From Pelosinus sp. (GTDB taxonomy: Bacteria > Bacillota > Negativicutes > Propionisporales > Propionisporaceae), in contig JAJFUN010000062.1 in NCBI GenBank assembly GCA_021372375.1, positions 81,567 to 145,566 on the forward strand: a stretch of 64,000 nt of DNA, given 5' to 3'. Below, piece after piece: positions 8,195-17,578 of this stretch. The notes under the pieces are model-generated. The model was not told where the DNA came from and ran no database searches. It saw only the letters and a program-made list of their open reading frames with translations. The stretch's first letter is position 1. Every line of letters starts with the position of its first letter. Both the position numbers and the translations under genes were made by a program.

Positions 8195-10117
8195 TTACTC
8201 CTTATCAAGGCCATATTTTTTTAAATACCGGTACAAGGTTACTCTGCTGACATCCAGCATATTGGCAAGCCTGCTGATATTGCCGCCGGCTGAACGCCAA
8301 AGCTCAATAAATACTTCCCGATTTTCCTTCCAAGCGGTATTGCCTGGGCTGACTTCATTTATTAAACTAATATCATCAGGCGTAATTTCATCTGCTGCGG
8401 TATTAAAAAAGGCCTGCTCCACAACCCCCTGCAATTGTTTGATACTGCCGCGCCAATCATAATTCATCAGGATTTCAGCCGTTTCCGGCAGTATTTTTTT
8501 AGTATGAATACGATGCTGAGCCGCTAGTTCCTCAATCATATGCTCTGCTAACAAAGGAATGTCTTCTCGCCTGGCTCTCAGCGCCGGAATACGGATAACG
8601 GCTTTGGTAATATACTCATACAGCTTGCCATGAAAGGATCCTTTTTCGGTAAGACGTTTTAAATCACTGTCACATGCGGCAATTATCCGTACATCAAAGG
8701 AGCGCTCTACCATTTCGCCCAATCGATTCAAACGGCCCTTTTCAAGTGCCTCAGCCAGACGGGTCGCCACCTTAATTGGCAGTTTTTCCACTTCATCTAA
8801 AAATAATGTACCGTTATTGGCTAGTTCAAGTTTACCTGGCCGGCTTTCATCCTGTGATTTGGTAACCCCAAATAACTCATTTTCCAAAAGTTCAGGCGGC
8901 ACATCACCGCATTTAACAGAAATCAGCGGCCCCGCCGCTCGCGAGCTGGCCTGATGGATGGAGTGTGCCAACCGCTGTTTGCCTGAGCCAGGGTCTCCCT
9001 GCAGTAGTACATGATGTCCACTTTTAGCAACTCTAGCGGCTTTATCTTTCATCGCCGTAAAGGCCGACGATTTGCCGACAAGACTTGATAAACTGTACCG
9101 CGCTGTATAACCTACAGCATGCGCTACCATTGTTCTAAGGTCTTCTATGGGGAGTGAAACAGCGACTACACTACCCACATCCTTATCATCCTGCTGTTTA
9201 TTTTCAAATAACGGCACAACAGTAGTAATATCTTCATAGGTTTTTCGCGCTGTAATCCACGTCACTTCTTTATTGTAGGATGGAATCCCTAAAAACCCTT
9301 TATATATAGGCGTATGCCGATAATTAAGCACCGCATCACTAAGGCTCGGATAAAGCACTTCCGGTCCGGCAGCATCAATACCTTCAAGACGGCTCTGCCC
9401 CAGCTTGTTGGTATATACCACTTCTCCCCCTGGCATAACATGATATACCGCAAACGGCACTGCATCCAAAATGACCTGTTTGGCACTAAGCTGCTGCATC
9501 GTCCTGAGGTGATTTTCCATAGAATACTTCATGCTGAGCAGCAAGGCCACAACCGAATCAAACGGCAGTGAATCCTGCTCAACAGCGATAAACGATACAA
9601 TATACCGCATTTGTCCGTCAATCATAATCGGCGCCGAACAAGCATCGCCAAATTGATGCTCAGCAAGCCAAACCTCCGGCCCAAACAGCAAAAACGGGGT
9701 ATGATGCGCCTGTGCGATGGAAATGCTTGATGTGCCGATATCTTGTTCAGCCAGCCGCGCCCCCACCAGTTCCCCAGCTGTTTTTTGATAAAAAGGCATA
9801 TCATAGCATTTTAAAACATGACAATCAGCATCTAATAATAACAGAGTGATATTATGGGTGTTAAAATATTCGCGTATTTCCTCATAATATCCGTCTAAAT
9901 ATCCGATTGCGCCTTTATGCTGCTCCCGTCGCCAGGCAATATCATCCTTACTGAGTTTGGGCAAAGTCCCCAGCCGCTCGCTTGCCACCCCAAAATCACG
10001 GCTGCGCTGCCATGATTCCGCTACCCATGGATGCACATTGGGATCAATCACCCCTTGATTAATAAACTTGTGATAATAATTCTCGAGTTTCTCCTTATTG
10101 CGCCGCTCACGTATCAT
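8195..10117 (-). CDS. AcoR-like GAF-PAS-AAA+-Fis regulator lacking GAFTGA and arginine fingers
   Basis: 640 residues laid out like AcoR-type enhancer-binding proteins: a GAF-like sensor (about 20-200, with the AcoR-like VAESWQRSR at the N-terminus), a PAS-like region (205-320), an AAA+ domain (345-560) and a Fis-type helix-turn-helix (608-636). Walker A is GDPGSGK (374-380) and Walker B is GTLFLDEVE (436-444). The sigma54-contacting GAFTGA loop, expected right after ELFG (414-417), is replaced by VTKSQDES. The arginine-finger segment, normally FRxDLYxRL, reads FHGKLYEYI (495-503). It is therefore unlikely to activate sigma54; like TyrR it may act on sigma70-type promoters or repress. The effector is unknown. 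Divergent from the outer-membrane protein gene. Confidence 0.85.
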   Translation of the reverse strand: MIRERRNKEKLENYYHKFINQGVIDPNVHPWVAESWQRSRDFGVASERLGTLPKLSKDDIAWRREQHKGAIGYLDGYYEEIREYFNTHNITLLLLDADCHVLKCYDMPFYQKTAGELVGARLAEQDIGTSSISIAQAHHTPFLLFGPEVWLAEHQFGDACSAPIMIDGQMRYIVSFIAVEQDSLPFDSVVALLLSMKYSMENHLRTMQQLSAKQVILDAVPFAVYHVMPGGEVVYTNKLGQSRLEGIDAAGPEVLYPSLSDAVLNYRHTPIYKGFLGIPSYNKEVTWITARKTYEDITTVVPLFENKQQDDKDVGSVVAVSLPIEDLRTMVAHAVGYTARYSLSSLVGKSSAFTAMKDKAARVAKSGHHVLLQGDPGSGKQRLAHSIHQASSRAAGPLISVKCGDVPPELLENELFGVTKSQDESRPGKLELANNGTLFLDEVEKLPIKVATRLAEALEKGRLNRLGEMVERSFDVRIIAACDSDLKRLTEKGSFHGKLYEYITKAVIRIPALRARREDIPLLAEHMIEELAAQHRIHTKKILPETAEILMNYDWRGSIKQLQGVVEQAFFNTAADEITPDDISLINEVSPGNTAWKENREVFIELWRSAGGNISRLANMLDVSRVTLYRYLKKYGLDKE

Positions 10118-10268
10118 CTAATTACCTCCTAAAATCCGCCACACCTGTACAGAACACCTTCTCTGTTTAACATTGTATCAAGCCTGGACAAGTTACGCAA
10201 CTTGGCAGCAACGCTATATTATCATGTGTCTAATTAATTATTTCAAAATATAGATATTATATGTTTTC

Positions 10269-10297
10269 TTGTAATTTATTGGATGAAGATGTATAAT
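10269..10297 (+). promoter_or_regulatory. sigma-A type promoter of the outer-membrane protein gene
   Basis: TTGTAA at 10269-10274, a 17-base spacer and TATAAT at 10292-10297. It places the start codon about 40 bases after the expected transcription start. Confidence 0.75.
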
Positions 10298-10345
10298 ACG
10301 TTAGAAAGTTAAATTTAGGTATTCAAAGACTTGGAGGAAATTCGC

Positions 10346-11050
10346 ATGAACAAAAAAACAATAATTGCTTTTACAGCTTCTGCAACCCTACTGACAGGCG
10401 TCGCAAGTGCTGCACCACTAACTGACTATTCGGCAGGCAAGACTAGTATTGATTTAACTTGGAGAAATACTGAAATATCCGGAAATTCAGGTACTGAAAG
10501 AACCTTTGATAAAAATGGCAATATGGATTGGGGAATTACCACTGGTTTAGGTAATAATTTTGCCATTCAATATCGTCAATTCAATCCGGAATCAAAAGAT
10601 ACAACAAGTCATAGTAATCCTTCTGTAACGACTACAATGAAAGGGAAAGTCGATACCCAAGAATTTAATGTATTATATAAAATAGATAAAAACGTAGCTG
10701 TATATACAGGTATAATGAAAACTAAGGCCTACTTTAACCGTAAAGACACTGTATATGGTTCTGACGAATATCTTTGGGGTGGTGCAAGTACCAGCAAAAA
10801 CAGATGGCAAATCGGTGTAGTCGGCAGTGCTAAACTAGCTGAAAAAACTACTGGTTATGCGTCGCTTGCTGCAGGCAAAGATTTAACAAGCTGGGAACTT
10901 GGCATTGCACAAGAAGTTGCACCTAATGTAGATTTCAATATCAGCTATCGTGAGATCAAAGCCAATAATAATAGTGGCGGCGATTTTGGTTCGACAAATA
11001 TTGATGGTACAGCTAAAGGTCTTGGTTTTGGCATAAGCTATAAATTCTAG
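10346..11050 (+). CDS. predicted small outer-membrane beta-barrel protein
   Basis: 234 residues. Signal peptide MNKKTIIAFTASATLLTG with an Ala-Ser-Ala cleavage region. The rest is made of short alternating strands with aromatic girdle residues (NFAIQYRQFN, VDFNISYREI), and it ends GLGFGISYKF, the terminal Phe and alternating hydrophobics matching the beta-signal read by BamA. About ten strands are plausible. This fits an outer membrane porin or OmpW-like protein and supports a diderm cell. The ATG follows TTGGAGGAAA. The specific function is not recognised. Divergent from the AcoR-like regulator, which is a candidate controller. Confidence 0.75.
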   Translation: MNKKTIIAFTASATLLTGVASAAPLTDYSAGKTSIDLTWRNTEISGNSGTERTFDKNGNMDWGITTGLGNNFAIQYRQFNPESKDTTSHSNPSVTTTMKGKVDTQEFNVLYKIDKNVAVYTGIMKTKAYFNRKDTVYGSDEYLWGGASTSKNRWQIGVVGSAKLAEKTTGYASLAAGKDLTSWELGIAQEVAPNVDFNISYREIKANNNSGGDFGSTNIDGTAKGLGFGISYKF

Positions 11051-11108
11051 TACACCTAAAAAAACGTATGCAGTGGCTCTTCACTGCATACGTTTTTTTA
11101 GGTGTACT
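11049..11108. terminator. very long perfect-stem bidirectional terminator
   Basis: Arms 11049-11075 and 11082-11108 are exact 27-base reverse complements with a six-base loop (GCTCTT), including A7/T7 blocks. It begins inside the stop codon of the outer-membrane protein gene. Confidence 0.9.
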
Positions 11109-11146
11109 AATTAAATTCTCAGGCTTTTTCATTGCCTCTTCTGCTA

Positions 11147-11911
11147 TTATCTTTCTATCGCCGCAAAAACCAGTTGTTCTCCATCCTGCGGAATATATAA
11201 CTGCTCACTAAAACTATTTTTTGTGGCAAAATTCCTTAATTCTCGGCGAGTAAGTAAGCAATGATTAAAAGCTTCCATATGCACGGCTACTACCTTCATG
11301 CCAAGATTACTGCTGCATACTTCTTTTACATCGTGTGCGGTCATCGTAATCGGCTCTCCTTGTAAAAACTGGGCAGCCCCGGCAAAAACGACACTGACCA
11401 TAGGCTTATACTTCTCAAGTGCCTCTTTTACTTCCGCACACCAGATTGTATCTCCTATAATATATAGAGATGGTTCGCCAGGTGCCTGTAAAACATATCC
11501 GCTAACCTTCCCCATCATTTTACCAATCTCACCTGTGCCATGATGCCCGCCGGTGCGAAAAAAATGAATACCCTTCCATTCCAGTTTCTCATCAACTGGC
11601 CGAACATTCTCAAAACCATAATTACTAAGCTCTTCTTTATCTGTCGGCTGACAAAATACCGGCAGATTTTTCGGCAAAAGCCGAATGGCTTCATCATCTA
11701 AATGATCGCGATGGATATGTGTAAGGAGCATAGCATCTATATTTGCCACTGTAAAATTCTCTGGTAACTCAACAAGAGGATTACACTCTGGCTGCGGCGA
11801 ATTTGGTACAGCAGACATTGTGCCTTGTGCACTCAGCATTGGATCAATTAACAAATTATATCCATTAATATTAACCCTTATTGTAGCATGGCGAAGTAAC
11901 TGGATTTTCAT
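11147..11911 (-). CDS. metallo-beta-lactamase-fold hydrolase (UlaG-like)
   Basis: 254 residues with the metal-binding signature THIHRDHLD near residue 80, a second His pair at GGHHGTGEIG, Asp at YIIGDTIW and a late His at AVHMEAFNH. This is the UlaG-like/YtkL-like branch of cytoplasmic metallohydrolases. The substrate is unknown. No signal peptide. It ends close to the long terminator and is divergent from the Lrp-family gene. Confidence 0.85.
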   Translation of the reverse strand: MKIQLLRHATIRVNINGYNLLIDPMLSAQGTMSAVPNSPQPECNPLVELPENFTVANIDAMLLTHIHRDHLDDEAIRLLPKNLPVFCQPTDKEELSNYGFENVRPVDEKLEWKGIHFFRTGGHHGTGEIGKMMGKVSGYVLQAPGEPSLYIIGDTIWCAEVKEALEKYKPMVSVVFAGAAQFLQGEPITMTAHDVKEVCSSNLGMKVVAVHMEAFNHCLLTRRELRNFATKNSFSEQLYIPQDGEQLVFAAIER

Positions 11912-12024
11912 AGCTATCCCTCATCTTCTTTTTTTATAAGCATATCATTACTCCGTTATATCCGCCATTTGCCAGCCAAGTTTGCCTCTCTCTATACTTG
12001 TTTGCTGAAAGGAAGTAGCCCCAT

Positions 12025-12438
12025 ATGCTTGATTCATTAGATTTACAAATTATTGAATGCCTAAAAGAAAATGCACGGGCCCAGTGGAAGGAAGTCGGCA
12101 GCAAGGTACATCTTACCGGACAAGCAGTAGCTGACCGTGTACACCGCTTGGAGGACTTAGGCTTTATTGCAGGCTATACGGTACAGCTCGATGAAACACG
12201 CCTTAAGACAGGACTTACGGTATTTATTACCGTATTTATGAAAACCAATGAACATACCTCATTTCAAGCACTTATTCAAAATAAGCAGGAAATCAAAGAA
12301 TGTCATCGCATCAGCGGCGAAGGCTGCTACTGGCTCAGGGCCCATCTACCTTGCCATGAAGCATTAAATGCCTTGTTAGATGAAATCTTGCCTTTTGGCA
12401 ATTACCGGCTAAGCATGTCAATTAGCAAGCTAAAATAA
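12025..12438 (+). CDS. Lrp/AsnC-family transcriptional regulator
   Basis: 137 residues: an N-terminal winged helix-turn-helix (LDLQIIECLKENARAQW, then a recognition helix around GQAVADRVHRL) and a C-terminal RAM-like ligand domain. Such proteins respond to amino acids and often control neighbouring metabolic genes; the adjacent MBL-fold hydrolase is a candidate target but this is inference. The ATG follows AAAGGAAG. Confidence 0.9.
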   Translation: MLDSLDLQIIECLKENARAQWKEVGSKVHLTGQAVADRVHRLEDLGFIAGYTVQLDETRLKTGLTVFITVFMKTNEHTSFQALIQNKQEIKECHRISGEGCYWLRAHLPCHEALNALLDEILPFGNYRLSMSISKLK

Positions 12439-12444
12439 TTATAA

Positions 12445-12482
12445 AAAACGGCTAAATGATAGTTGATCATTTAGCCGTTTTC
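12445..12482. terminator. bidirectional terminator
   Basis: AAAACGGCTAAATGAT pairs with ATCATTTAGCCGTTTT around a short loop, between the convergent Lrp and PatB genes. Confidence 0.85.
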
Positions 12483-12528
12483 TATTGACGCGCTCATCGC
12501 TGGTACATAGTCCGGGCAATAATATTGT

Positions 12529-13707
12529 TTACTCATATTTACGCCTTACGGCCTCTGCTATTCTAGTTAGTCCCTCGTTTAACACGCTGTGCGGGCAACC
12601 AAAATTTATCCGCATAAAACCAGCCTGACCAAAGACCAAACCATCACTTAACGCTACTTTGGCTTCTTTAATAAGAAAATCTAGTAATTCCTGATGGGAT
12701 ATGCCAATGGCTGTAAAATCCAGCCACATTAAATACGTTCCCTCTTGCACAGTAAGCTGAATACTGGGGATATTTTTTCTGATAAACTGCTGCATATACA
12801 AAACATTGCGTTCAAGATATAAGAGCAACTCATTTAACCAAGGCTCTCCGTGCTGATAAGCCGCAGTCGCAGCCGCGATGCCCATCATATTGACCTTATC
12901 AATTTCTAAAGCTGCCAGTACCGCCTGCAGCTCACTGCGCAGGCTTTCCTCTGCTATAATGACAGCTGCAGTGTAAAAGCCAGCGATATTAAAGGTTTTA
13001 CTCGGCGCAATAAAGGTAATAGTACGCCGCGCAAGCTCGGGCGAAATATCAGCCAACGGCATATGCTTATGTCCTGCAAACACTAAATCGCTGTGAATCT
13101 CATCTGATAAAATAAGCACTTTATAGCGCTCACATAGCTTTCCAAGCTCATAAAGTTCATGCTTTGTCCATACCCTGCCCACTGGATTATGAGGACTGCA
13201 AAAAAGCAGCATTTTCGCGCCAGCCTGCAACAGTGCTTCTAAATTTTTAAAATCTATAACATAGCGTTCGTCTTGTACCAGCAATGGATTTTCTACAATT
13301 TGGCGGCCATTCCTTTTGATACAGTCAAAAAAAGCCGGATAGACCGGTGTCTGAATAATAATTTTATCATTAGTCTTGGTAAAAGCCAAAATAGACGCAC
13401 TAACCGCAGGCATAACACCAGGAGAATGAAGTATCCACTCTCGCTCAACTGCCCAGCCATGCCGCTTTTTGAGCCAGGCCATAATTGACAGATAAAACTC
13501 CTCTTTATATAAAGGATAACCATATACCCCATTTGCGGCACAATCAAGCACCGCCTGCATTACAGCAGGCGGTGCTTTAAAATCCATATCAGCAATCCAC
13601 ATTGGCAGCACATCAGCAGTACCAAAAAATTCACAATTACCATCCCATTTGCGGCTGCCGGAATGGCGGCGTTCAACTACTTGATTAAAATCATATTCCT
13701 GTTTCAT
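12529..13707 (-). CDS. MalY/PatB-type PLP aminotransferase (C-S lyase)
   Basis: 392 residues, fold-type I PLP enzyme of the MalY/PatB group, which cleaves cystathionine and related C-S substrates to pyruvate, ammonia and a thiol. The N-terminal FNQVVERRHSGSRKWD and PMWIADMDF are typical of this group. The PLP lysine is in APSKTFNIAG, preceded by LSDEIHSDL and the CSPHNPVG substrate loop. Cytoplasmic. It lies 14 bases after the VOC-family gene and is probably co-transcribed with it. Methionine/cysteine metabolism is the likely context. Confidence 0.88.
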   Translation of the reverse strand: MKQEYDFNQVVERRHSGSRKWDGNCEFFGTADVLPMWIADMDFKAPPAVMQAVLDCAANGVYGYPLYKEEFYLSIMAWLKKRHGWAVEREWILHSPGVMPAVSASILAFTKTNDKIIIQTPVYPAFFDCIKRNGRQIVENPLLVQDERYVIDFKNLEALLQAGAKMLLFCSPHNPVGRVWTKHELYELGKLCERYKVLILSDEIHSDLVFAGHKHMPLADISPELARRTITFIAPSKTFNIAGFYTAAVIIAEESLRSELQAVLAALEIDKVNMMGIAAATAAYQHGEPWLNELLLYLERNVLYMQQFIRKNIPSIQLTVQEGTYLMWLDFTAIGISHQELLDFLIKEAKVALSDGLVFGQAGFMRINFGCPHSVLNEGLTRIAEAVRRKYE

Positions 13708-13721
13708 GAAAATTCACCCGG

Positions 13722-14132
13722 CTACTTTTTAAAAGCTTGATATAATTTATCATATTCCGGGGTTGGCGGAATTAATTTATAGATATATACATGTATACCA
13801 TTGGGGTCATCTACTACAAAACTACGTTCCCCCCATGGTTTATCCTGAAGATCCTGACAAATCTCCAGTCCTTCAGCTTTTAAACGCTGATATTCTGCAT
13901 CTGCATCTGCTACTTCAAAAGACAGGATAAGACCCCGTCCATTAAACATTTCGCCTTCTTCACGCTGAGCCAGTACGAAACTAATGCCAGCCGTTTCCAT
14001 ATCCTGCGGCAAGAGTTCTACATACCAATCACTTTCATAGACCAGGCGAAAACCAAAATGTTTCATATAAAATTCTTTGGATTCCTGCAGCTTATAGGTA
14101 CTAATCGTTGAATCTACACGTTTTATAAGCAC
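13722..14132 (-). CDS. glyoxalase/bleomycin-resistance (VOC) family protein
   Basis: 136 residues with the paired beta-alpha-beta-beta-beta modules of the VOC superfamily: STYKLQESKEFYMKHFGFRL in the first and an ending FVVDDPNGIHVYIY in the second. Metal ligands would be Glu/His in these strands, but the substrate cannot be read from sequence. Lies 30 bases after the cyclophilin gene and just before the PatB gene, on one strand. Confidence 0.85.
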   Translation of the reverse strand: MLIKRVDSTISTYKLQESKEFYMKHFGFRLVYESDWYVELLPQDMETAGISFVLAQREEGEMFNGRGLILSFEVADADAEYQRLKAEGLEICQDLQDKPWGERSFVVDDPNGIHVYIYKLIPPTPEYDKLYQAFKK

Positions 14133-14162
14133 TTTAAGACCTCCTGAAACCTTGTGAATTCC

Positions 14163-14771
14163 CTATTTTCCTGCTTCAATAGTAACCTTATTCATTATCA
14201 CAGGCTCTACCGGACGATCCTGCGCCCCTGTTTTTACTTTGCCAATAGCATTGACTACATCCATGCCTTCTACAACTTTGCCAAATACCGAATGATGGTT
14301 ATCAAGCCAAGGCGTAGCGGCCAGTGTAATGAAGAATTGAGAACCGCCTGTATTAGGACCAGCATTGGCCATTGACAAAATGCCAGGGCCGCTGTGTTTT
14401 AAATCCGGACTGAATTCATCAGGAATTTCATAGCCGGGACCACCCATACCTGTACCTTTAGGATCACCGCCTTGAATCATAAAGCCATCAATAACGCGGT
14501 GAAAAATAAGATTATTATAAAAGCCCTTATTGGCTAAGTCAATAAAGTTTTTAGTCGTTTTAGGTGCCTTGTCTTCAAACAGTTCAATTTTAAAAGTACC
14601 CTTTGATGTTTCAAATACGGCGATACTATTTTTCTTGTCCATAGTTTGCTTAATCTCCTTTTGATTATCTGCCTTATTGCCTTGTTCGGCGGTACTGCCT
14701 GAACAGCCAACTATAAAGAGCAAATTTAGTGATATTGCTAGCATTACACACAGTAATAGCTTTTTACGCAT
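14163..14771 (-). CDS. cyclophilin-type peptidyl-prolyl isomerase, lipoprotein
   Basis: 202 residues. The N-terminal signal ends in a lipobox (LLFIVGC), then a Gln/Asn/Lys linker, then a cyclophilin domain from about residue 48. Active-site landmarks are [22 protein letters not shown] and the Trp in [12 protein letters not shown]. It should be membrane-anchored outside the cytoplasm and help fold exported proteins, which is plausible for a cell with a periplasm. It follows gyrA on the same strand with a 33-base gap. Confidence 0.93.
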   Translation of the reverse strand: MRKKLLLCVMLAISLNLLFIVGCSGSTAEQGNKADNQKEIKQTMDKKNSIAVFETSKGTFKIELFEDKAPKTTKNFIDLANKGFYNNLIFHRVIDGFMIQGGDPKGTGMGGPGYEIPDEFSPDLKHSGPGILSMANAGPNTGGSQFFITLAATPWLDNHHSVFGKVVEGMDVVNAIGKVKTGAQDRPVEPVIMNKVTIEAGK

Positions 14772-14804
14772 ATTTTATCCTCCCGGCTTAAAAACTCGGC
14801 TGGT

Positions 14805-17240
14805 TTATTCGTTATCTGACTTTTTTTCTGCCACAGCCAGTGCTACTACCTTATCTTCATCACCTGTCCGCATGATTTTGACACCCTGCGCATTACGGCT
14901 AAACACGGAAATTTCATCAATATCTGTACGAATAACAATACCTTCACTGGTAATAAGCATCAATTCTTGGTTGGGACGAACAATCTTAATGCCTACCACC
15001 TCACCGGTTTTTTCGGTGACTTTAAGGTTAATTACCCCTTTACCGGCGCGGGACTGATTACGGTATTCCGTAATCGGCGTACGCTTGCCGTAACCTTCTG
15101 AAGTTACCGTCAGAATTTCACCATCCCTTTTTAGCGTGTCAATTCCGACAACTACATCGCCTTTATGTAGGGTAATGCCTTTAACACCACGCGCAGTACG
15201 CCCCATAGAACGTACATCAGTTTCCGGGAAGCAAATGGCAAGACCGTCTTTGGTACCCATGACAACCTGATGATCACCAGTAGTCAGTTTAACTGCCATC
15301 AAATCATCATCATCATCAAGCGAAAGGGCAATTAGGCCGCCTTTACGGGTTGTATCAAATTCCATAAGCTCAGTCTTTTTAACGATACCTTTTTTGGTTC
15401 CCATAAATAGAAATTTGCGCTCAGAGAATTCGCGAATAGGAATGACCGCGGTAATCTTTTCGTTAGGCTCCAAAGGCAGCATATTGACAATTGCCGTGCC
15501 TTTCGCGGTACGGCTGGCTTCAGCAATTTCATAGCCTTTGACCCGATACACCCTGCCGCGGGTAGTGAAGAACATAATATTATTATGCGTAGTTGTAATA
15601 AATAAATGCTCAACAAAATCCTCTTCTTTAGTACCCATGCCTGTTACGCCCTTGCCGCCGCGTCTTTGATTGCGATAAGTATCGACAGGCAGGCGCTTAA
15701 TATACCCGCCATGGGTCAGTGTAATGACAATATCTTCTTCCGCAATCAGATCTTCCATATTCAGTTTGGAAACGTCACTGGTAATAACCGTACGGCGTCC
15801 ATCCGCAAAACGTTTTTTTACATCTAACAGTTCATCTTTAATAAGGCCCAGCACCTTCCGCTCATCGGCGAGTACGGACTCCAACCATTCAATGGTTTCT
15901 AAGATATCTTTATATTCTTGTTCAATTTTTTCGCGTTCCAGACCAGTCAAACGCTGTAATCTTAAATCAAGGATGGCCTGAGCTTGCTTTTCACTAAGGG
16001 CAAAACCCTCAATCAATGCTGCGCGGGCAATATCTACTGTTTTAGACTCACGAATAGTAGTAATAACCGCATCCAAATGGTCAAGCGCAATCTTGAGTCC
16101 TTCTAAAATATGCGCTCTAGCTTTAGCCTTTTCCAGCTCAAAGTTTGTCCGGCGAACAATTACATCTTTTTGATGCTCCAGATAATAATTGAGCACCTCA
16201 TAGAGATTGAGTACACGGGGATGACCCTTAACCAATGCCAGCATAATAATACCAAATGCATCCTGCAATTGTGTATGCTTATACAGCTGATTAAGAACAA
16301 CATCCGGATTGACGTCACGCCTTAGTTCAATAACAATGCGCATACCTTTACGGTCACTCTCATCTCTAAGATCAGTAATGCCGTCAACGGTTTTATCACG
16401 CACTAATTCAGCGATTTTCTCCACTAATCTGGCTTTATTGACCTGATAGGGAATTTCTGTTACCAAAATGCGGTTTTTGCCGTTAGACATTTTTTCAATA
16501 CGCGCCTGCGCCCGCATTTTTACTACACCACGGCCTGTGGTATAGGCCAGCTTAATTCCTTCCTGCCCTAATATAAGGCCACCTGTTGGAAAGTCTGGTC
16601 CCTTGATAACCATCATAAGCTCTTGCAGAGTTGTATCAGGCTTATCAATCATTAACACCAAGGCATCTACCACTTCGCCCAAATTATGCGGCGGAATATT
16701 AGTCGCCATCCCAACCGCAATCCCGGCAGAACCATTTACCAATAAATTTGGTATTTTAGCCGGCAGTACTAACGGTTCCTTTAATGATTCATCATAGTTT
16801 GGCCCAAAGTCTACAGTATTTTTCTCAATATCCTCCAGCATAGACTCTGCAACCCGCGACATACGCACTTCTGTATAACGCATAGCCGCCGCCGAATCTC
16901 CATCCACTGAGCCAAAATTCCCATGACCATCCACCAATAAATATCTGGTGGAAAAATTCTGCGCCATACGTACGGTTGCGTCATATACCGAACTATCACC
17001 ATGCGGATGATACTTACCAAGTACTTCACCAACAATACGCGCCGATTTTTTATAGGCCTTATTAGGCGTCATCCCTGCCTCATGCATGGCATATAAAATC
17101 CGGCGATGCACAGGCTTTAATCCGTCTCGCACATCTGGAAGCGCCCGCATAACAATAACGCTCATGGCATAATCGATGTACGAATTTTTCATTTCATCTT
17201 CAATGCGTACAGGTAAAACCTTACCTAAACCAAAATCCAC
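14805..17240 (-). CDS. gyrA: DNA gyrase subunit A
   Basis: 811 residues; the breakage-reunion subunit that with GyrB introduces negative supercoils. The catalytic tyrosine is Y122 in AAMRYTE. The quinolone-determining positions match E. coli numbering: S83 and D87 in [10 protein letters not shown], the susceptible-type residues. The GyrA-box QRRGGKG in the C-terminal pinwheel (about residue 530) identifies gyrase rather than topoisomerase IV. In many Firmicutes gyrA directly follows gyrB; here about 7.7 kb of other genes separate them. Ends with an acidic Lys tail (KKSDNE). Confidence 0.98.
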   Translation of the reverse strand: MDFGLGKVLPVRIEDEMKNSYIDYAMSVIVMRALPDVRDGLKPVHRRILYAMHEAGMTPNKAYKKSARIVGEVLGKYHPHGDSSVYDATVRMAQNFSTRYLLVDGHGNFGSVDGDSAAAMRYTEVRMSRVAESMLEDIEKNTVDFGPNYDESLKEPLVLPAKIPNLLVNGSAGIAVGMATNIPPHNLGEVVDALVLMIDKPDTTLQELMMVIKGPDFPTGGLILGQEGIKLAYTTGRGVVKMRAQARIEKMSNGKNRILVTEIPYQVNKARLVEKIAELVRDKTVDGITDLRDESDRKGMRIVIELRRDVNPDVVLNQLYKHTQLQDAFGIIMLALVKGHPRVLNLYEVLNYYLEHQKDVIVRRTNFELEKAKARAHILEGLKIALDHLDAVITTIRESKTVDIARAALIEGFALSEKQAQAILDLRLQRLTGLEREKIEQEYKDILETIEWLESVLADERKVLGLIKDELLDVKKRFADGRRTVITSDVSKLNMEDLIAEEDIVITLTHGGYIKRLPVDTYRNQRRGGKGVTGMGTKEEDFVEHLFITTTHNNIMFFTTRGRVYRVKGYEIAEASRTAKGTAIVNMLPLEPNEKITAVIPIREFSERKFLFMGTKKGIVKKTELMEFDTTRKGGLIALSLDDDDDLMAVKLTTGDHQVVMGTKDGLAICFPETDVRSMGRTARGVKGITLHKGDVVVGIDTLKRDGEILTVTSEGYGKRTPITEYRNQSRAGKGVINLKVTEKTGEVVGIKIVRPNQELMLITSEGIVIRTDIDEISVFSRNAQGVKIMRTGDEDKVVALAVAEKKSDNE

Positions 17241-17396
17241 ACTCTCACCTCAATACCCTTTGTGGGAATATGCTATAAATTTATCTTCTAAAAGCTTATT
17301 ATACCACATTAATGCCATTTGTATGTAGAAAAATTCCTCATTGTTGACAATGAATTAATTTATACTTTTTAGCTAAACCTATTGTTTTTGGTATAT

Positions 17397-17405
17397 TTCG
17401 ACAAA
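17397..17405 (-). promoter_or_regulatory. candidate Spo0A box
   Basis: TTCGACAAA is the exact reverse complement of the B. subtilis 0A-box TTTGTCGAA. It lies about 175 bases before the start of a sporulation-type kinase. About one match in 128 kb of double-stranded sequence is expected by chance, so only the location makes it suggestive. Confidence 0.4.
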
Positions 17406-17446
17406 TATATGCAGGTATTTGGCAAATTATGTTGAAATATATAATT

Positions 17447-17547
17447 GCTAAGCGTTTTAAAATAATCTAGAAGTGAGGAACATTCTGGGCAAATAAAAAA
17501 ATAGCTCTAATTATCAAGTGTGAAATGTTTACTTTCTTTTATTAAAA
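17447..17547 (+). repeat. structured repeat, copy C (kinase leader)
   Basis: Diverged copy of the element described at 18651-18770. It begins GCTAAGCGTTTTAAAA, then GAAGTGAGGAACATT, and ends GAAATGTTTACTTTCT. The last two segments can pair, AACATT with AATGTT and AGAA.GT with ACTTTCT. It lies in the leader of the PAS kinase gene. Confidence 0.55.
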
Positions 17548-17578
17548 TAGATAAACTATTAGTTAAGAGGTAGTTATT

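Larger units (their letters stand above)
17241..17578. other. gene-free stretch between gyrA and the PAS kinase
   Basis: Contains a Spo0A-box match (17397-17405), a structured repeat copy (17447-17547) and the kinase ribosome site. A TTGGCA/TATAAT pair at 17419 and 17440 has only 15 bases between and is a weak promoter candidate. Confidence 0.6.

Noticed and set aside
17344..17366. TTGACA and TATACT before the kinase
   Set aside because: Only 11 bases separate them, too short for a sigma-A promoter.
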